A stretch of DNA of 7,797 nt from contig JAQUEG010000030.1 of assembly GCA_028685275.1 (NCBI GenBank), forward strand, positions 1 through 7,797. Reading direction: 5' to 3'. This document shows positions 1 to 4,039 of the stretch, piece after piece. Within the stretch, counting starts at the first letter, position 1; every line of letters begins with the position of its first letter. The position numbers and the translations under genes were made by a program. The DNA is from Bacilli bacterium. GTDB taxonomy: Bacteria > Bacillota_I > Bacilli_A > RF39 > UBA660. The notes under the pieces are model-generated. The model saw only the letters and a program-made list of their open reading frames with translations. It was not told the origin of the DNA and ran no database searches.

Positions 1-14
1 CATTATATTCCTTT
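1..14 (-). other. Possible start site of a further minus-strand gene (start codon and RBS only)
   Basis: Reading the minus strand, an AAAGGA ribosome binding site (9-14) is followed after 5 bases by ATG (1-3), exactly at the window edge. It lies about 50 bases beyond the terminator-like hairpin of the DUF2207 gene, a natural place for the next gene to begin. No coding sequence is visible, so the product is unknown and the gene is unproven. In DNA this AT-rich, such a site can arise by chance. Confidence 0.3.
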
Positions 15-51
15 AAAGTCATAAATTACATTATCTTTTACATTGGTAATT

Positions 52-89
52 AAAAAAAAAAGAAATTATTAATAATCAATTTCTTTTTT
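52..89 (-). terminator. Terminator-like hairpin after the DUF2207 gene
   Basis: A perfect 12-bp inverted repeat (56-67 with 78-89) has a 10-base loop. On the minus strand the stem runs AAAAAAGAAATT / AATTTCTTTTTT and continues into a run of T to position 52. It starts about 17 bases after the DUF2207 stop codon, where an intrinsic terminator is expected. The stem has only one G-C pair but is long. It also has a T-run on the plus strand (84-89), so it could stop transcription from either side. Confidence 0.55.
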
Positions 90-105
90 ATGATAAATAA
101 TTTAT

Positions 106-1941
106 TTAAAAACCACGACCACCGCCACCGGTACCGCCGCCACCAAAACCACCGCCACCAGAAAAGCCACCACCAAAACCACCACCTGATGACATTCTAG
201 TTTGAGCAATTTTACTATGTGACATTTGTCTAGTAGTATTTATAGTACGCGATAAACTATGAGCAAAAACATGATTAATATACATATGTGTAAATATTGG
301 ATAATTAGTAGTTGCCACATCCATTGATTTTAATTTTATTTCCATAGTTTTACGAACTTTATCAGCTATCCCAAAAATAGTAGCATATACTAAATATTTT
401 TCCCATAAAACAATTTCTGGTAATTCCTTTTCCTGAAAGCGTCCAAAATCTAACAAGAATTTTTTAAAAGCTTTCCATTTAACATAATGATCATTGCCTT
501 TTTTAGTTCTTTTAGTAAAACTAAAAATATAAATAAGAAAAATAATTGAAAAAATAATAACCGCATATTTAGTCCATGACTCAATATTATAAGACAAATT
601 AATACTAAATAAAATAATTCCAATTAAAATATATAATCCCATTTTTAATTTTATATGTAATTGATCTTCATAAAATTTTTCACCAACTGCTTTCGTTTTT
701 GCCATATAAAACCACTTTTCATACCCATCTAAAAAAGCTTGCGCAGTACTGTTCTTTTTAGAGGCCTTCGTTATATCTTTTAAGCGAACACTTTTGCCAT
801 CACCATAATCATTAACTAACCAATCACGTAAATATTCTTCTTCATCAGTTAAATTTTCCTTTTCTTTTGTTTTCACTAAAATATAATCTTTTTTCTTTTT
901 ACCTTCTTCAACTTTTAAACCTTTCTTTTGAATAATATTTAAAATAGAAGCCGATAATCCATTATTAGTAATATTTTGTTTTAATAAATATTCAAGTGTT
1001 TCTGGTCCATAATCACCCGGAAATTCACGATAATACTCTAAATGAAAAGTTGACTTACGTTCTTTATCATATTTTTTATAAACATGTATAAATATAATAA
1101 TTAAACCAATTAACCATAAATAGTTAATTGTAATTATTCCATAATGAATAATCTTTGCTTTTTGTCTTAATTTATTAACATCGTCCGCTCTTTTTTGTTC
1201 ACCCTCAATTATCTCATCAAAACTATTTTGATGAGATAATTTTGTTCCTAAAGGAACAATTTCACGATCAAAAACCATCCTCACATCAATTAAATTGTTA
1301 GCTGGTAACTTATCAAGTTTAGCAATTACTTTATCTTTACCAATTAAATCAATTTCACCATTTAAAGGTCCATGAGCCCATGCTCTTAATTCATTAGAAG
1401 CGGCTGGTAAATTAATATTAATCTTTACTTCATCAATCTGATCATCAAATTCAGTACCAATAAATGTCCAATAAAATTCAGCAATATCGTTATGAATAAC
1501 AACAACATCTTTTAATATATATCTAATACTAAAAACAGCAGTACCACTAGGATTATATTTATACATTTTTAATGATTTATAATTTATCGTATTTGTTTCT
1601 TCATAAACATAAGATTCTCCATTTTGACCTTGATTAACTCTAGTAAAACAATCACTATCAACATTATCAAATTGATCAATATTAATAATATCTATTTCAC
1701 ATATATCTAATAATTGTAATGAAGAAGCATCATATAAAGAATAATCACCTTGATAATATAAATCACGAATATAACCATTAAATGCACCTTTTAAAGCAAT
1801 ATGTTCTTCTATATATGCATCGCCATTTTCTTTTATATCAGCATTAATGGATAGATTAGTAACCTTATAATTAGGTTGTAATGCTTTAGTTGATGGAATA
1901 ATAATTAAAAAAAGGATAATTCCCCAAAATAATTTTCTCAT
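106..1941 (-). CDS. DUF2207-family membrane protein with glycine-rich tail
   Basis: This 611-aa protein has the DUF2207 layout. A signal peptide or first membrane segment (about 1-20) leads into a predicted extracytoplasmic domain (about 21-260). A membrane helix follows (about 264-288). Next is a cytoplasmic part with a winged-helix-like region (about 300-345), then two further helices (about 433-449 and 458-475). A conserved C-terminal segment contains YLVYATIFGIADKV (516-529). The last 27 residues are nearly all glycine with Phe, Ser and Thr. The function of the family is not established. The only two cysteines, C81 and C98, are both in the outer domain. The ATG start has a GAAGGA site (1948-1953) at 6-base spacing and follows the lemA stop by about 41 bases, so the two genes are probably cotranscribed with attenuation by the intervening hairpin. 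DUF2207 and LemA proteins are often neighbours, which supports the call. Confidence 0.88.
   Translation of the reverse strand: MRKLFWGIILFLIIIPSTKALQPNYKVTNLSINADIKENGDAYIEEHIALKGAFNGYIRDLYYQGDYSLYDASSLQLLDICEIDIINIDQFDNVDSDCFTRVNQGQNGESYVYEETNTINYKSLKMYKYNPSGTAVFSIRYILKDVVVIHNDIAEFYWTFIGTEFDDQIDEVKININLPAASNELRAWAHGPLNGEIDLIGKDKVIAKLDKLPANNLIDVRMVFDREIVPLGTKLSHQNSFDEIIEGEQKRADDVNKLRQKAKIIHYGIITINYLWLIGLIIIFIHVYKKYDKERKSTFHLEYYREFPGDYGPETLEYLLKQNITNNGLSASILNIIQKKGLKVEEGKKKKDYILVKTKEKENLTDEEEYLRDWLVNDYGDGKSVRLKDITKASKKNSTAQAFLDGYEKWFYMAKTKAVGEKFYEDQLHIKLKMGLYILIGIILFSINLSYNIESWTKYAVIIFSIIFLIYIFSFTKRTKKGNDHYVKWKAFKKFLLDFGRFQEKELPEIVLWEKYLVYATIFGIADKVRKTMEIKLKSMDVATTNYPIFTHMYINHVFAHSLSRTINTTRQMSHSKIAQTRMSSGGGFGGGFSGGGGFGGGGTGGGGRGF
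112..188 (-). repeat. Low-complexity glycine-codon tract (GGT/GGC) encoding the DUF2207 tail
   Basis: This tract of CCACC and CCGCC units on the plus strand encodes the Gly-Phe-rich C-terminus of the DUF2207 protein. It includes a 13-base direct repeat (141-153 and 171-183) at 30-base period. It is a conspicuous GC-rich island in otherwise very AT-rich DNA. Such tails are common in DUF2207 and related membrane proteins, and the tract could vary in length by slippage. Confidence 0.75.
1207..1241 (-). repeat. Perfect 16-bp inverted repeat inside the DUF2207 gene
   Basis: The arm AATTATCTCATCAAAA (1207-1222) is followed by a 3-base spacer (1223-1225) and its exact reverse complement (1226-1241). 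In the mRNA it would fold into a 16-bp hairpin covering codons about 235-246, in the linker between the outer domain and the membrane helix. The encoded residues (LSHQNSFDEIIE) look normal for the family, so this is not an obvious insertion. No T-run follows on the coding strand, so it does not resemble a terminator. Its function is unknown; the repeat itself is read directly from the sequence. Confidence 0.9.
1242..1259 (-). repeat. Second short inverted repeat abutting the 16-bp palindrome
   Basis: TTGTTCCT (1242-1249) and AGGAACAA (1252-1259) are exact reverse complements separated by 2 bases. This gives a practical stem of 7 bp with a 4-base loop. It begins at the base after the 16-bp inverted repeat ends, so the mRNA carries two hairpins in tandem over codons about 229-246. 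On its own a repeat this short could be chance; the exact adjacency makes it worth noting. Confidence 0.75.
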
Positions 1942-1958
1942 TTAAATTCCTTCTTTCT

Positions 1959-1984
1959 AAAAAAACTTACCGTAGTAAGTTTTT
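1959..1984 (-). terminator. Intrinsic terminator or attenuator between lemA and the DUF2207 gene
   Basis: On the minus strand, AAAAACTTAC, loop TACG, then GTAAGTTTTT form a perfect 10-bp stem (1961-1970 with 1975-1984). The T-run continues to position 1959, giving seven T in a row. The loop with its closing pair is C-UACG-G, a member of the extra-stable UNCG tetraloop class common in bacterial RNA hairpins. The stem begins within the lemA stop codon and ends 17 bases before the DUF2207 start. It probably ends a share of lemA transcripts and lets the rest read through, so lemA would be made in excess of its neighbour. Confidence 0.72.
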
Positions 1985-2540
1985 ATTCGAATGATACCTT
2001 TGGTGCTTCGCGTTCACCTTCAGTAACTTCAAAGAATTTTTGTAATTCAAAATGAAACATTCCAGCAATAACATTGGAAGGAAATACTTCACATTTATTA
2101 TTATAAGTTAAAACACTATCATTATAAAATTGTCTCGCATAAGCAATTTTTTCTTCAGTTTCATTTAAATCCCTTTGTAAATTAAGAAAATTTTGATTTG
2201 CTTTTAATTCTGGATAAGCTTCCGATAAAACCATTAAACGACTTAAAACACGGCTTAATTCTCCGTTAGCTTCCATTTCTTCGGCTGGAGTATTAGCGGC
2301 CTGAAATTTATTTCTCGCTTCAATAACTGCTTCTAATGTTTCTTTTTCATGACTAGCATACCCTTTTACAGTTTCAACTAAATTCGGAATTAAATCAAAT
2401 CTTCTTTTTAATTGAACATCAATCTGTGCCCATTGATCTTTTACCCTATTTCTTAATACAATTAATTTGTTATAAGTCCTCATAATATAAACGATCAACC
2501 ATAATATAATTACGGCAATTACAATAATCCATCTCCACAT
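1983..2540 (-). CDS. lemA: LemA family protein
   Basis: This 185-aa protein matches LemA in length and layout. One N-terminal membrane helix (about 3-20) is followed by a helical domain with the family hallmarks: RNRVKDQWAQIDVQLKRR (30-47), then FDLIPNLVETVKGYASHE (48-65) and the late AYPELKAN and FHFELQKFFEV segments. LemA proteins are membrane-anchored helical bundles whose biochemical role is unknown. The start is supported by an AAGGAAGG site (2548-2555) upstream of the ATG and by an extended -10 promoter just before it. The gene is followed by a hairpin and the DUF2207 gene, a pairing seen in many bacteria that suggests a shared envelope function (inference). Confidence 0.95.
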   Translation of the reverse strand: MWRWIIVIAVIILWLIVYIMRTYNKLIVLRNRVKDQWAQIDVQLKRRFDLIPNLVETVKGYASHEKETLEAVIEARNKFQAANTPAEEMEANGELSRVLSRLMVLSEAYPELKANQNFLNLQRDLNETEEKIAYARQFYNDSVLTYNNKCEVFPSNVIAGMFHFELQKFFEVTEGEREAPKVSFE

Positions 2541-2567
2541 ATTTTTACCTTCCTTTCTTATAAAAAT

Positions 2568-2576
2568 ATTATATCA
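2568..2576 (-). promoter_or_regulatory. Extended -10 promoter for lemA
   Basis: The minus strand reads TGATATAAT: a perfect TATAAT (2568-2573) preceded by TGN (2574-2576). It lies 27 bases upstream of the lemA start codon, after the stop of the thioredoxin-fold gene. No good -35 is visible at 16 to 18 bases, which fits an extended -10 promoter of the main vegetative sigma factor. The element is short and the region is AT-rich, so this remains a prediction. Confidence 0.5.
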
Positions 2577-2601
2577 TAATTATATACATTTTTATGGCTT
2601 T

Positions 2602-3738
2602 TTATGTTGCTAAATCAGTACATATTCCTTTTATCGTTTCATAATCAGCATTACCAATTGTATAATCATATATAAAATTATTATTAAAACGCGCGAAAAA
2701 TGGAATTTCATTTTCTTCCGCTAATACATCTACTGATTCTAATACTATTTGATAATCTTCATCATTTAGTGTATCCAAATTAATATAATTAATCTTAATA
2801 TCTAAATCATTAGCAACTTCTAATAAAGTTTCTTCCATTTCTACACAACCTGAACAAGTATCAGAACCAATATATACAAACACATTTTTATCTTCTTTAA
2901 TAAGTTCTAAAAAATTAGATACAGTTATTTGTGACATCAACTTTTCCTTTAAATTAGCTTCATCAATTACCGCTTGTGGTATTGTCATTTGATCTATTGC
3001 TCCTATATTATCAAATTCAACTGTAAATAAAATTGTTGCGTTTGTTATTTCATCCTCACTAATTATTGTTTCTATTATCATTTTTTCAATATTATAAGTA
3101 TTATTACTAGAATTAATAAATAAAACAATTTTAGTAGTTCCTTGTATATCTTCATCAAATGTAACATCAGTTAATTTTATTATTTCCGTAGACGCAAAAG
3201 TTGCTTCTAATACTTGCCGTTGTTCTTTATCATCACTAGTTATTCCCTTTATTTCTTCATTAGAATCCATTAAATTTTCTAATAAAGAAGTCACCGTATT
3301 AACAACAGTAGCACCAACCATTTCTGCTTCTTTGTCTAAAGGTTCTTTTGTCCATTTTTCTGTTTTAGCAGTTTTTTTATACCCAACTAAATCATTATCT
3401 TCTTTAGTTACATACATTTCACCATTAATTTCTTCATTATTATATGTAAGTGTCATTTCACTATAACCAATATCATTACTACTTTGCTTCCATACGCCTT
3501 CCATTTTAGTCATATAATCAGTAGTAGGATTATTTAAATCAACATTTAATTCCCAATTCGTTTGATAATTAGTTAAAATCTTTATTTGCGAAATAGATTC
3601 TTTAACTATATCTTTTGTATTAATTACTTCACCTTCATTAAAACGATAATATGAAAGATAAGCCAACACACCAATAATAATAATAACTAAAAAAATAACT
3701 AAACTATCAACAATTTTTCCCTTCTCATTCAATTTCAT
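2602..3738 (-). CDS. Membrane-anchored protein with C-terminal thioredoxin-like domain
   Basis: This 378-aa protein has a short basic N-terminus and one membrane helix (about 12-30). A middle region of about 200 residues (50-258) is rich in alternating beta-type segments and is probably extracytoplasmic. The C-terminus (about 270-375) is a thioredoxin fold. There FVYIGSDTCSGC (287-298) carries the CxxC redox pair C295/C298, and NEIPFF (343-348) carries the expected cis-proline P346. A third cysteine, C373, lies near the end. I do not recognise the middle domain; it loosely resembles the beta-rich body of Gram-positive lipoproteins, but there is no lipobox. A thiol-disulfide role at the cell surface is the likely inference, with no known substrate. 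The start has AGGAGG (3747-3752) at 8-base spacing. The gene diverges from sspI, and lemA follows after about 61 bases with its own promoter. Confidence 0.8.
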   Translation of the reverse strand: MKLNEKGKIVDSLVIFLVIIIIGVLAYLSYYRFNEGEVINTKDIVKESISQIKILTNYQTNWELNVDLNNPTTDYMTKMEGVWKQSSNDIGYSEMTLTYNNEEINGEMYVTKEDNDLVGYKKTAKTEKWTKEPLDKEAEMVGATVVNTVTSLLENLMDSNEEIKGITSDDKEQRQVLEATFASTEIIKLTDVTFDEDIQGTTKIVLFINSSNNTYNIEKMIIETIISEDEITNATILFTVEFDNIGAIDQMTIPQAVIDEANLKEKLMSQITVSNFLELIKEDKNVFVYIGSDTCSGCVEMEETLLEVANDLDIKINYINLDTLNDEDYQIVLESVDVLAEENEIPFFARFNNNFIYDYTIGNADYETIKGICTDLAT

Positions 3739-3765
3739 TATTATAGCCTCCTATTCTCTTAAATA

Positions 3766-3794
3766 ACTATATCATATTTTTGTATAAATGAAAA
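3766..3794 (-). promoter_or_regulatory. Vegetative promoter of the thioredoxin-fold gene
   Basis: On the minus strand, TTTTCA (3789-3794, four of six matches to the -35 consensus) stands 17 bases from TATAGT (3766-3771, -10). The -10 is preceded by TGA, giving the extended form TGATATAGT. It lies about 28 bases before the ATG, next to a perfect AGGAGG. The same TGATATA(A/G)T element precedes lemA. This promoter occupies the space where an sspI promoter must also lie. Confidence 0.5.
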
Positions 3795-3829
3795 CAATTT
3801 TAGGTAAAATAATAACGGAAGGTGAAAAA

Positions 3830-4039
3830 ATGAATCCAAATATTAGAAATTATATAATTAATAATTTTAAAAATACGGAAACGGAAGATATTAAAAATAG
3901 TATTGAAGAATCAATCAAAAAGGGAGATGAAATCACTCTCCCTGGTTTAGGTGTCTTTTTTGAATTATTATGGAATAATAGTTCAAAAGAAGAACAAGAT
4001 AAAATTTTAATTACTTTAAAAAATAATTTAGTTTCTTAA
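3830..4039 (+). CDS. sspI: Small acid-soluble spore protein SspI
   Basis: The 69-aa product matches SspI, a minor small acid-soluble protein of the Bacillus spore core, typically about 70 aa. The shared features are an N-terminal NPNIRNYIINN stretch, an acidic helix, and the signature LPGLGVFFELLW (37-48), followed by KEEQDKIL. In B. subtilis this gene is made in the forespore under sigma G; its exact role is unclear. I chose the ATG at 3830 because AAGGTGA (3819-3825) lies just upstream and the protein then begins as in the family. The in-frame ATG at 3788 lacks a binding site and adds 14 unrelated residues. It is the only plus-strand gene here. It diverges from the thioredoxin-fold gene and converges on pheT, with overlapping stop codons. 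Leucine codons are TTA except one CTC, which lies in an antisense hairpin. Confidence 0.88.
   Translation: MNPNIRNYIINNFKNTETEDIKNSIEESIKKGDEITLPGLGVFFELLWNNSSKEEQDKILITLKNNLVS
3917..3943 (-). terminator. Intrinsic terminator of pheST embedded antisense in sspI
   Basis: On the minus strand AGGGAGA (3937-3943), a 9-base loop and TCTCCCT (3921-3927) form a perfect 7-bp stem rich in G-C pairs. It is followed directly by T, giving TTTTT (3917-3921). It lies 93 bases downstream of the pheT stop codon. No T-run follows on the plus strand, so the hairpin should act on pheT transcripts and not on sspI. The arms fall on codons 31-38 of sspI and include that gene's only non-TTA leucine codon (CTC), which is compatible with selection for the hairpin. 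Confidence 0.65.

Noticed and set aside
510..526. 7-bp inverted repeat TTTTAGT/ACTAAAA in the DUF2207 gene
   Set aside because: It is short and almost all A-T; repeats of this size are expected several times by chance in this composition.
1188..1206. Internal translation start in the DUF2207 gene after the tandem hairpins (GAGGGTGA on the minus strand)
   Set aside because: The nearest ATG downstream is out of frame and opens no meaningful product, so the purine-rich stretch is probably just codons for EGE.
2560..2595. Inverted repeat ATAAAAAT/ATTTTTAT between the thioredoxin-fold gene and lemA as a terminator
   Set aside because: The arms are only 8 bp of pure A-T with a 20-base loop and mismatched interior, and the region holds the lemA -10. 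I do not consider it a supported terminator.
2602..3738. Type IV prepilin-like N-terminus of the thioredoxin-fold protein (NEKG before a long hydrophobic run)
   Set aside because: The residue expected as glutamate at position 5 after the glycine is absent, and the rest of the protein is a thioredoxin-fold protein, so a plain membrane anchor is the better reading.
3788..3829. Longer SspI start at 3788
   Set aside because: No binding site precedes it, it adds 14 residues not found in SspI, and AAGGTGA stands correctly before the ATG at 3830.
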